From Camarhynchus parvulus (Eukaryota; Chordata; Aves; Passeriformes; Thraupidae), in the NCBI RefSeq assembly GCF_901933205.1, contig NC_044574.1, forward strand, positions 17,159,733 through 17,223,732: a stretch of DNA of 64,000 nucleotides, read 5' to 3'. Numbering within the stretch: the stretch's first letter is position 1; each line of letters begins with the position of its first letter. Position numbers and translations under genes: made by a program. The notes beneath the pieces are model-generated. The model ran no database searches. It had not been told where the DNA came from and saw nothing but the letters and a program-made list of their open reading frames with translations. Below are positions 12,801 through 24,800 of this stretch, piece after piece.

Positions 12801-15800
12801 GTCCACAGCTGTCATCAAAGAAACACTATGGCAATCAGATATGAAATAGTGAGACTATTGTTAAGTGTTTGAATATCTGGACAGGAAAAGAGATTTAAAA
12901 CTGAAATATTTTTGAAACACATATGGAGACTTTCTTTCTGTGTCTAATCTGGGAGGAGTTGAACTTAGTATTACTATTTTCTGTGCTGGTTTTGGCTGGG
13001 GTAGAGTTAATTCCCTTCACAGCGGAGAGTATGGGCTTATGATTTGGAATTGTGCTGAACAGAGGGTTGATAATATGGAGATGCTTTTGTTCTTGCTGAG
13101 CAGGATTTACAGAGAGCCAAGGCCTTTTCTGCTTTTTGTACTGCCATGCTGGCAAGGAAGCTGGGGGTACATGGGAGGTTGGGAGGAGACAAAGCCAGGA
13201 CAGGTGACCCAAACTGACCAAAGGGATATTCCAGACCATGTAACATCATGCTCAGTACATAAAGGGGAGGAAGAAGGAGGAAGAGTGGGGCATTTGGAGT
13301 GATAGTGTTTGTCTTTTCAAGACACTGTTACAATTGAAGGAGCCCTGCTCTCCTGGGGATGGCTGAACACCTGACTGCCCATGGAGAGCAGTGAATTAAT
13401 TTCTTGTTTTTCTTTACTTGGGTGCTTGGCTTTTTATTTCCCTATTAAACTGTCTTTACCCATGATTTTTCCAGCTTTTACCCTTCTGGTTCTCTCCCTG
13501 ATCCTGATGGTGGAGGAGAGAGCGAAGTAGCTGTGTTGAACGTGGTGTCTTCCTGGGTTTAAACCACAACATGTTCCTATTACAAATCTGAAAATTACAA
13601 TCAGAGAAAAAAAAAAGGATACAGTCTTGTGTGAAGTGAGATAGATTTCAGTGGAGAAATACATTTTATGTTATCTGATATGTTGAGATACAATTGTTTA
13701 AGAATAAAATCTGATGGAATAAGTAACAGGTTAAAGTGTGGGAAGAAATCATCAAATAGTGGTTGTATAAATGAAGCTACTGAACCAAGACAAGAGGAAT
13801 GGAGTTGTTGACATTATTAAGCATGCATTACTTTGATATTTAGGAGGAATCATGTTTAATTGTCTCTTCTCTGAAAAAATTATAATTTTATTCTAGCATT
13901 TTAATTGTTTTTTTAGATTAATTTATTTACATGTGGAAGATGTCAGGTGTTTTCTTTCTATAATTATGGTTCCTACATGTTAAATTCAGGAGGAATAATG
14001 AAATAATCAAGCCTCATATACTCTATATCCTAAACACTCAAATTTCAGTTGACAAAAAAATTTTTTACTAAATATGAAATTACAGCACTTCTTTCAGAAA
14101 ATATCCAGTTTTATTTGAAAGTGTTAGTCGATTAAAAATTCCACCATTCCCCTGAGACTGTTACAGAATTTATTTTCTTTCACTTCTATTATTTTTTTTT
14201 TAATGGGAACTTTTAGTTTTAGATGTACTCTACCTCTCTTCAGTTTCCATCATTGCTTCCTTTATATTGTTTGCATTAAAGAGCCCTTTTCTTTCCAGCA
14301 CTCTATCCAAGTAAGATGGTGCTTAACTATAACAAAGTCATTTTTCAGCCTTCTACTGGATAGGCTGTACAGATTGTTCTTCAAGCCATTTGATGTAATA
14401 AAAATTTCAACAGTTTTGCAAATATTCTAGAGAGGATAGAGAAATTACTTCTTTATTTTTACTTCTGCTAAAAATCCATTTGCTCGAGCCAAATACATTA
14501 CTTTGGTTTTTGCCTCACTGATACAAAAGTTATAGCTCTTCCTCTTGTTTCCTTCTGTCCTGGTCTTTGATGCACTTTGTTGTTTATCTCAGGACTTCCC
14601 AGTCCAGCTCTAGGACCATTCTTTGATTTCCAGTTTGCATATTTACTGGCATGTATGAGAATAGCAGCTAGTTAGCCTTCCTATTTTTTTTTTTTGGTCC
14701 ACAAAATGTGATACAGAAACATTTGTTAGAGTCAAATTACATTGATGCTTCTTTAGGTGATGAGGAGAGCTAGACTAATTTCTGCAGAGTGATGCTTGGA
14801 GTTGAATCTTAGCTTGGAAATGAAGATCAAAAGTAAGAAAAGAAGTTGTCCAAAGGAGGGCAACAGAGATGGTGAATGACCTTGAGGAGAAGCCATATGA
14901 GGAGCAGCTGAGGTCCCCTGGCTTGCTCAGTCTGGAAAAGAGGAGATTGAGGGGTGACCTCATTGCAGTTACAACTTCCTCATGAGGGAAAGAGGAGGGC
15001 AGGCACTGATCTCTGCTCTGTGGTGACCAGTGACAGGGCCAGGAACTGGACCCAGTGGTCTTTGTGGGTCTCCTCCAACTCAGCATATCCTGTGAGTCTC
15101 TTAAAAAATGTGTCTATTGTGTAAATTGCAACAGCAGTAATATCACAGGGAAAAAATCCGGTTTCCTCCAGGTAGCTGGTTTCTTTTTTAATCAGAAAAT
15201 ATTAATATAGTTCAAGACAGCTACTTAATTGTTAAAGTTAAAAAAATCATACCTAAGCCAACTAACTGCTGTTCTAACTTCCCATTTTGTCCCTTGCTCA
15301 GTGTCTTCCAGAGAAACTTTGAATGATCTGTCTAATCTGACAGTAAAGTATTTGATATAAAGTACAAGTCTGTAATTGCATCCCAAAAATAAAATATTTT
15401 TCAGGTAGCTTTCTAAAATGTAGGAAAATGCAGGAAGCATTTCAGAAATCACTCAAAATGAAGGCCCCAGGAGAAATGCTAAATAAAAAATAATTTCAGT
15501 CTTATATGCTAAATTTTTATAATGATTTTACAATAGATGATCACCTAACAAGGTAGTTTTAGAAAGCACGACTATCACTGCAGTGTATAGGCTTCCAGGA
15601 AGGTTCAACTACTATTCAAAAACATGCAATATCTTAGCCATTGTGTTTTTAAAACAGCAAAAAGCATCAAATAATACAGACAAACAGAATATGTAGACAT
15701 TAAGATCAAGTGCTTCTGTTTATTTTTGATTTTGAGAATGATATTTCAGTACTTTATTTGAATAAACCAGGTAAAAGTAATTTTAAGATAATTTTCTTGA

Positions 15801-18800
15801 TCTAGTGATGGGTAATAACTACAGTTGCTGTCTTTACCAGTGAAGAGCACTGGGCTCAAAAAATAATATTAAGATACAGAATGGAGATCCCATCACATCT
15901 GTAAACTTTCCAGTTATCTCTAATAATTTTGTTCCCATTGTGTATGAATTAATTTAAATAAATACAATTTAAATAAAATAAAATTAAAATTCTACTTATG
16001 AAATTAGATAGAACTACAAGATTGAGGCATAAACAGCAAATAGGTCAAGAAAAAATAACCTGGTTATCATACATATTAAAGATGAAGGAAGCTATTGGAC
16101 ACTAATGCAAATTTCATTTCAGGATATATGTATAGGAATGTAGAATGTAAATTATAGGAAATAATTATTGTACTGTGCATAGCAATAGCAAAGGATCAGC
16201 TGGAATACTGTGCTCAAGACTTCGTTTTTCAAGATGGATATAATTGCTCGGAAAAAATTCAAGGAGAACAAGAATCATAGAAAAGAAGATGGGAAGGGTT
16301 GAAGGCATTTGTGTGAAAGAAACTTGAGGGACAGACAAAGTAAATTACTTCTAATAGGTAAAAGATTGTTGCAAAGGATAAATGATCAAATTATTTGCAT
16401 TTTTTGGTGGGGTTAGAAATGTTTGCAATACAGCAAGTAAGTATTATTAAAATCAGTTAATGTTTTCATTACCAAGTCATTCTAGATGGTATAGCACTTG
16501 AAAAGTATTTGGAGATGTCAGCATTTATAGATTGGTCAGTGGTTCTTTTGTGGATAGATAGGGTAAAGAAAAGTCTGTTAAGAGTGACGAAATAACGTTA
16601 TTAATTTAGAATGTGCAAGAGTATTTTATATGGTCCCCCTAAAAATCACATTAAGTCTGATTTTTAGAGGTGATAGCATCTTCAGAAATTCATGTTCCTT
16701 ATAGTTTAGTGTGATATATGAATGTTTTGTGTATATCCAAAAAACTTCTGTCTTCTTTCAGTTTGGTTCCATGTTGAAACTGTTGTACAACCATACCTTC
16801 AGATTTACAACCTTCATTTCCCTTCTGGCTATCAATGAGAATGAACAGAAGGGAAGGATGAACAAACAGCTTTCTTTAATTTTCTTTTTTTTTTTTTAAC
16901 TTGTCTTGCAATAAGGCAATTCTGAAAAGCATTCTGGGTTTAGAATTGTGCTGAATTTCATTTCACAGTGATCTTGTCAGTCCTATCTTCTCCTTCCTAT
17001 TTAAGATTTCTAAAGAAATGCTGGACAGACTCCCTTCCTTAATAATATGGCTCTATTAGAGCATATAAAGGATCTAAGACTCATCATTTCCATTTTCATT
17101 CCAAGAGAGGAAGTAGGGAGTACTGGGTCAATGCAAGTATGGTTTGAAATGTAGATGGTCCCCTAACCTAGCTGCTGTTAAAGGTATGCTGTACTGTAAG
17201 CCTTGATACCTGTGCAGGAAAGAGAAATGCCCAGCTAGTATTTGTCACTCATTGCATTCCTTCTTACAGGGTTACAAACCAGCATTTAATGCTGCCTTAA
17301 GCAATGTATGTGTGCCAGCTGTAGTGGTATGAAGATAAATCATGGTGAGGGAAGTGTTTTTAAATTCATGGGAAGACCTATGCGGTGGGTTTCATTCCCT
17401 AATCAAAAGAAGAGTAATTCTTTCATTTTTGTAAATAGTGTTCTGTGAGTACCTCCAGATGTCTGGCAGACTCCACCTGATATCCTTTAAAGAACAGAAG
17501 ACTAATCTTCAGTGGTTTATATGTCCTTCTAAAGACTTTTATTTATAAGTTGCCATGGAATCCTCCCTTAGTTACGTTTTTGTTTGAAAAATTAAAAACA
17601 TCATCTTAAATTCCTTTTCAGCTTTAGCTGTGTAAAGTTTTGTGATCAGGTTTTGAAAGTGTCTTATGTATGCCTAAGTTTAACTAATGAGAATGTTCAT
17701 TCCCAGGAATGAGAATGTTCATTCACAGGAATTATCAAAATTACAAATGTCACTATATAAGGAATTGTTCTGCAGCTACCAGTTAAATATCAGATGTTCA
17801 GGGAAACCAAACTGAAAAGTTCACATGATGTGGAACATTCTGTATCAATCCCTGAATAATTTTTTTCTGAAATTGATGTAATTTTTTTTTTAGGCGACTA
17901 AATAACAATGAATTTTCAGTCCTGGAAGCTACTGGAATCTTTAAGAAACTTCCTCAGCTGCGTAAAATGTAAGTGCAAATTCAATGACCTTGTCTATTCG
18001 GATAGTGTATTAGCTCCTTGCTGTGACTCTCCACCTTTCTTAGTTCTAATCTACAAAAGATTCCGTTTATTCCAATCAAAAATCAAGAATGGGTTTAAAT
18101 TAATCCCTGAGGTAGGTCAGAGTTGGCAGCTCTCCTGTATGGGGCTTGCCACTGCCAGCAGCCACTTCCCATGGTGTATAGCTCCAGCACCTTCACAGCA
18201 GCATCCAGCCAGCTGGTCTCTTATGCAGGCACAGCAGGGAGCTCACAGTATAAGCTGCTTAGAAGAGATTCCAGTAATCTTTTGTAACTTCCTGTATTAC
18301 TCTCTAACCAGACAGTTTTGCCTCTTTCAGCATATTAAGGACATGCCATTGATTCTGTGCTTCATTAAATGGTCATTAGGTGAGGGGAATATCAAAATTT
18401 AAATGACAGAGAAAAAGTGGTTTGATAGGTCATCCATGTAAGTCCATGCTAACAGTTAATGTTCTAAGAGTAGTTCATAATCTTACCAATTGCAAGTGTT
18501 GCTAAAAATAAGACTATGAGAAGCTTTTGTTTAGCTTATGTAAAAGACACGTTTGAAGGTAGATAATTTAGTTAGACTTTGTGAATCTGTGCTCAATCAT
18601 CTCCGGATTAAACCAAACATAAATAGTAGTGAAGAAGAATGCAAGTAAAAACAGATTAGTAGTCACCTTGTGACTACCATTTGTAACAGATCAGTATTTC
18701 TGATCAAAATCTTAAGGGGGCAATAGTATTGCTTCAACTATTGTTAGCCTTAACCAGATCCTTGGCGGTGTGATCACAATTAGTTAAATATTTATTACTG

Positions 18801-21800
18801 ATTTTTTTCTATTAAAATATTTTTAAAACCCCAACAATGTAAAATTAACTTGCCTTTGACCTCTCTACTTGAGTAGACCTTACCACTTTGAACCAAGCTG
18901 CAATACTTAGAAAAAGAATGTAGCAATGTCTGGCACAACAATGTTCTGGTGCTATGCAGTAGATACCCTGTTTTCCTCAATCTTCAAGAATCTCAGATTA
19001 GCACTTTTTACAGCTACAGTGTACTTTGGAAATATCAAGTATCAATATGAAGCATCAGTGGACAAGGGAAGGGCTGTACATGTCATTTATCAGGACTTCT
19101 GTAAAGCCTTTGACATGGGCCCCTGCAGCATCCTTCTCTCTAAACTGGGGAGAGATGGGCTTGATGGGTGGACTTAGATGGATAAGAAATTGTTTAAACA
19201 GCAGCATTCAGAGGGCAATGGTCAGTGGCTCAGAGTCCCAAAGACATCAATGACAAAAGATGTCCTTTAAGGGCCTGTATTTAACATCCTCATCAATATA
19301 TAGTGAAAGGTGTCCCTGCCTACAGCAGAGGTGTTGGAACTAGATTATATTTTAGGGCTTTTCCAACGCAAGACATTCTATGATTGCAGGATTCTATAAA
19401 ATAAATAAACTGCTTGATGTGTCATACATGCACATGCATACACACCCATTTATACATATATCAGATCTTCATATTTAACAATATTTCTTTTAAGATGAGG
19501 AGGTGTTCAAGACAAAAGGGGAAAAAAAAGGATGAATATTAATCAGTCTTGATGTAGCTGTCTGTTGGAAGTCCGAAAGGCTTTAAAATCTGGTTAATTG
19601 AAAAGGGAAAAAAGAAAAAAATATTAATGAAGTGTTAACTATTTTAATAATACTGCTCCATAACTTCCTAATACAGTTATCAGTTGTTACAACATTCTTC
19701 CATTGAGAGAATAATACAGTGACTGCTTAAGCATCACTGGAAGGAAGTGAAGTACTGATGTTTCAGAGACCAATATGAGTGAATTCTGTATTTCTGTGAA
19801 GCTCATATTTCTTCTGGAGGTTCAAAATAGGTGCAAAGATCTTTCTGCACAGATGACATTGAAAAATTGAGGCCTAAATGTTTCATTGATTTGGCGCTTC
19901 ATCAGTAATAAAGCATGTGTATGCGCTGTAACATTGATTAGCTATGCAACATTAATCTTTAAAATATCTATGTGAAGTGGGTGAAGCAGTATCCATGTTA
20001 CAGCAAGAACAAAAAAGGTTTTAGGAAACTGAGGGCTTGACATTTGCAAGCCATCTGAGATTAAAAATAATGAGTTTCTTGCTTCCAGTCTTCCACGGCA
20101 CCTTGCAGACTGAACAGCTCCACTGTGAAACGAAATTAAAGCCTTAATTGTGGATGTTGTCTACTTAGACTTTTGTTAAGCCTTTGACAGCATTTCCCAC
20201 AGCATTCTCCTGGATACACTGGCTCTTCATGGCTTGGACAGACATATACTTCACTGGGTAAAAGAATGGCTGGATGGCTGGGCCCAGAGGGTGGTGAATG
20301 AAGTTAAATCCAGGTGGCAGACAGTCACAAGTGGTGTTCCCTAGGGCTCCGTATCAGTTGTGTTTAATACGTGTGTTGATAATCTGGATGAGAGGATTAA
20401 ATTCACTCTCCACAAGTTTGCAAATGACATCATGTTAGGTGACCCATGGAGGGTAGGTAGGCTCTGCAGAGGGATCTGGACTGGCTGGATAGATGGGCTA
20501 AGGCCAATGGTATGAGATTCAGCAAGTCCAAGTGCCAGATCCTACACTGACATAACATCCCCAGGCAGTGCTCAGACTTGGGGAAGAATGGCTGGAAAGC
20601 TGCCCAGCAGAAAACGATCTGGGGATGCTGGACAACAGCCCCCAGCATGAACCAGCATGTGCCCAGGTGGCCAAGAAGACAAATGGTACCTGGCCCGTGT
20701 CTGCAATAGTGCGGCCAGCAGGACCAGGGCAGTGATTGTCCCTCAGTGCTTGTCATTGGTGAGGGCACATCTTGAGTAGTTTGTTCAGTTTGGGATTCCT
20801 CTCTACCAAAAAGACATTGAGGTGCTGGAAAGAGTCCAGAGGAAGGTAACAAAGCTCCTGGAGGGTATGGAGCCCAAGTATGATGAGGAGCAGCTAAGGA
20901 AATGGGTTGTTTAGCCTGGAGAAATGTTTGGTGGGGACCTTATCGCTCTTTACACGTATCTGAAAGGAGGTTGTAGTGAGGTGGGGGTTGTCCTTTTTTC
21001 CCAGGTGACAAGTGACAAGATAAGAGGAAATAATATCAAATCACAGCAGAGGAGGTTTAGTTTGGTTTCTCCATGGCTGTCAAGCAGTGGAACAGGTCAC
21101 CCAAGGAAGTGGTGGTGTTGCCACCCCTGGAGAAATGTAAAAGATTTACAGATACATTTTTGTAATGGACTTTGCAGTACTGGATTAGATGCTTGGACTT
21201 GATGATATTAAAGGTCCTATCCCACGTAACTGATGAGATGATTGTATTCTTCATCACAAGCAAGGTGTAGGTTACATTTCAGCTAGTCTAGAGAGAGTAA
21301 TCAGCACTGAAGATTAAGCCACAGCTTCCTGGGGTTTTTTTCCTAACAAACATTATCTTTCTTGTTTTGAATGAATTAAACACCGTTCTAGAAATTGCAT
21401 CAAATAATGTTTGATTTTCTTCCCAACACCATTAATTCCATCAAATAGTCTTCAGCTTTACTTCCATTCACTTTATCTCAGAGAGTTTTTAAGATCCTTT
21501 TAAAAATCAGCAGTGTATTCTAACACTGTTTAATGTGTAGCTATGTACTTCTGTAATATGTGTAAATAATTATATGAAACACACAAAACAAAAGGGCACT
21601 ATTATGAAAAATACTTAAGAAAATGTGTGCTGTTGCATATGTTTGCTTTTGTGTATATATAGTACAGATACTACACATTTGGGATGTAATTTCCATATTT
21701 CAACTAAAAATGTAAACACTGAGTATTTTGGCAATATTTTAGGTCATTTTCCCCACATTTTGATCCACTTTGCAGGCAAATTGCAGATACATGCAATTAT

Positions 21801-24800
21801 CTTGCTTATAAACCCTCCTCTCTAGCTAATGTCATAAATTATTAACATTTCATGTACTGTTTATATTCACACATTTCCTTTACATATGTTGCTGTTTATA
21901 CTGTTTTCTTATATTTTTCTATCAAGATACAATAAATCAGAGGTTAGCTGTGCTGTACTCATACAGTATAATTTTGTTACTAATTCATCTAAAAATGCTA
22001 CAAAGGCTGGAGACCTGAAAAAATATAGTTACTGATAAGATTCAAAATTAGGAAAATATGTTCTTATGTGGCAGCAGCATAGTTTGGGTGATTGCCATTA
22101 TTTAAAAACCATCTTCCAAAGATTACTTTAAAAATCTTTGCTTCCTTAATTAGAAGGGCATTTTTTTTTTACTGGTTTGAAGTTGAATGATGTGTTTATA
22201 TTTTGTTCTTTTACACAACAACTTGGCTATTGCATCAAGATTACATTTGATGATTTTGGAGATCTTTTCCAAGCTTAGTGGAAAACTAAGATTCTAAGTC
22301 TTTCTTGGAATTTATTCAGACTGCAGCATTTAATAGTTAATTTAGGACACTTATAAAAGAAAATCCCCTCAGTTTTTGTCTGTTTGTGTTAATGTGTAAT
22401 AGAAACCTGAGCAATAACAAGATTACAGATATAGAAGAAGGAGCATTTGATGGAGCCTCTGGTGTGAATGAACTATTGCTCACAAGCAATCGCTTGGAAA
22501 GTGTTCAACACAAAATGTTCAAAGGACTAGAAAGTCTCAAAACACTGTAAGTATATTTATTTGTGTGATTTTATTCTCCTTTTCTCACAGGTATTTTTAA
22601 GAATAATATTGTATCTGTCCTAAAAAAATTATTTTGGAGAATTAGCTATGGATTATTCAAGCATATTTTGGTTTTTATTCCTATTTTACTAGAAGCTATG
22701 CATTATACTAATTTATTAGTTATTAATTATGGGTATACTGGGTCATCTAAAGCAATGAAGCAGTTGAGAATGGGTAAACATCTAAGTTCAGAAATGGAAA
22801 TGGAAATAATCATGAAAGTAACAGAATTTTGCATGGGAATTACACATTTTACGTAATGCAGTCTGATTCATTTCAACTCAACCATTACTGGGAATTTTGC
22901 TGGAGGAAGAAATTGTTCTGGTGTGTATTGAAATGTGGGAAATGATTCTCTCCTAGGTAATCTTTTTGTCATTTCAACAGTGAAGGCAAGATTAAAAGCA
23001 CTATAGCTTGAACTCATTTCATTCTTTCCATGAAGCAGTTTAGTTCTTTCCACTCAAAAAATATGTTTGTACAATCTACGGCATCTTGGCCTTCTTCAGA
23101 GAGCCTGTCCTTCTGATCTGCAGACCAGAGCCAAGATTAAATCGTCTTTGGGGTTTCAGCTGTCCATAGACATTAGGTATTTTAAATAAATCACATCTAC
23201 AATTTCTAACCTTGCAGTTAAAGCTGCTAAAATTGTTTAAAGCAGCTAGTCCTAGACAAGAGCAAGGGGGGAAATTACCATCTTTTGGTGGACAGAGAAG
23301 AGAATAACAGACTTCAAAGCTCTTAAGTTTTATAGAAATTTGAGAGATTTTAGAATAGCTTAGGATTCTGAAATGTGTACTGTCTTAGAGTCGTGCTGAG
23401 GAGGAATGCTGATTTCATTTGAATGAAATGCTTTTGAATGCAGTAGAAGTGGTTTCTAGAATCTGTCCCAAAAAAATGAAGTAAAAGGGGCCTCAAGAGG
23501 AGGTAAGCTGGTACAAGCCTCTACTCTATATAAATAGCAGTTCTGGAGTCACCATCCTTCGAAACATGAAGAGAGGGCTGCTGTGTTTTTTTGATTTGGG
23601 GAATTTCAATCAGTTTCATTTCTTGTCAATTAAAAATTCATAATTACTGCTGCTGGTATTGAAAAAAAAAAAAGAAAAAAACCCTGAACACTTAGGAGAA
23701 ACTGGAGCAGGTTACCCAAAGAGGTTGTGGGGTCTCATCTGGAGGTATTCAGAAGCCATCTGGACACAAACCAGATGTAACTCTCTAGGGAAAAGCTCTA
23801 GGGAACCCTGCTTGAGCAGGGCTGCACCAGATGATCTCCAGTGGTCCTTTCCAACCTTACCCATTCTGTGATTCTGTGAAACACCCCTTGCCTCTGTGAA
23901 AGCTACCCACCCACCTTTGTCTTCCAGCCTGCTCCACACACACTGCACTCAGTCCCTTCAGTGAGGTGACAGCCCAGGGATCACTGCACTGTGGTCCCTT
24001 CACTGGCAGCAGCCCCTTTGTGGTCACAGCTCTTGACCCTCACTCCAGCAGCCACTTCAGCCCTGGTCCCTGCCCAGGCTAAGCTGAAAAATGCCGATCC
24101 TTCTTTCTCAGGATGCTGAGGAGCAACAGGGTGAGCTGTGTGGGAAATGACAGCTTCACAGGGCTGAGCTCTGTGCGCCTGCTCTCGCTGTATGACAACC
24201 AGATCACCACCGTGGCGCCCGGCTCCTTCGACACGCTGCATTCACTCTCCACGCTGTGAGTCACCCTCGACTTTTACCCTAACCACATTTACATCTCTGA
24301 CCTTTGGGGGGCATTTCCCTCATAACTTTGATGTGTGATTTCACAGCACTTAGTAAAGTTCAGGGATCAAAGCATTTCATAGAGGCAGTTTTGAGAAATT
24401 CTGTTTTCTGGACCATCTTGGGCACATGAAGAGTATGTTTTCATGGTGCTCTCTGATACAGTGTTTGATTTCCAGAAGTGTCTAAGAATGCAGGAAGAAC
24501 ATCCTGCTCACACCCCTCATGGAAGCCCACTTATCTAAACCAGGGTAGAAATCCATGTTTTGGGTAGGCAGCACACAGCCACAGCTGGTTAGATTACCAT
24601 GTTGTCTGTCCTTCTGCCCTGTGCCACCCAATTACTATCTTCAATTTCCTTGGCCTGCTGAGAATCTTAATTCATATGTGTTTTATAAGGAAGCTTCGGT
24701 CTCATTTTCTGTAAAAAGAAGCATCATTTTTTTAATTTAAATGTGATGTGATTTAAGGGAATTTAAAAGAGTAAGCAAAGGTGCCACTCAGTTTTGTGAA

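Larger units (their letters stand above)
11892..17893 (+). other. SLIT2: Intron, 6.0 kb
   Basis: Contains a solo retroviral-type LTR (12982-13571), a CR1 fragment (about 14841-15100), a 10-bp inverted repeat (16639-16667), the 25-mer shared with 2829 (17203-17227) and a 22-bp tandem duplication (17686-17729). The rest is AT-rich without recognisable genes. Confidence 0.88.
17969..22402 (+). other. SLIT2: Intron, 4.4 kb
   Basis: Holds two degenerate CR1 LINE copies (about 19050-19399 and 20120-21245). The remaining sequence is AT-rich with no recognised gene. Confidence 0.88.

Noticed and set aside
12940..13302. Open frames on both strands (up to 120 codons)
   Set aside because: They fall in and beside the solo LTR, which has no coding role.
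16639..16667. Hairpin considered as a microRNA precursor
   Set aside because: Only a 10-bp stem with a 9-base loop; too short for Drosha/Dicer processing.
17908..18402. 164-codon open frame on the + strand
   Set aside because: It overlaps the 17894-17968 LRR exon in a shifted start and runs past a good gtaagt donor into intron sequence; the extension resembles no protein family.
20430..20852. 140-codon antisense open frame
   Set aside because: It lies wholly inside a degenerate CR1 copy and is the reverse complement of LINE sequence.
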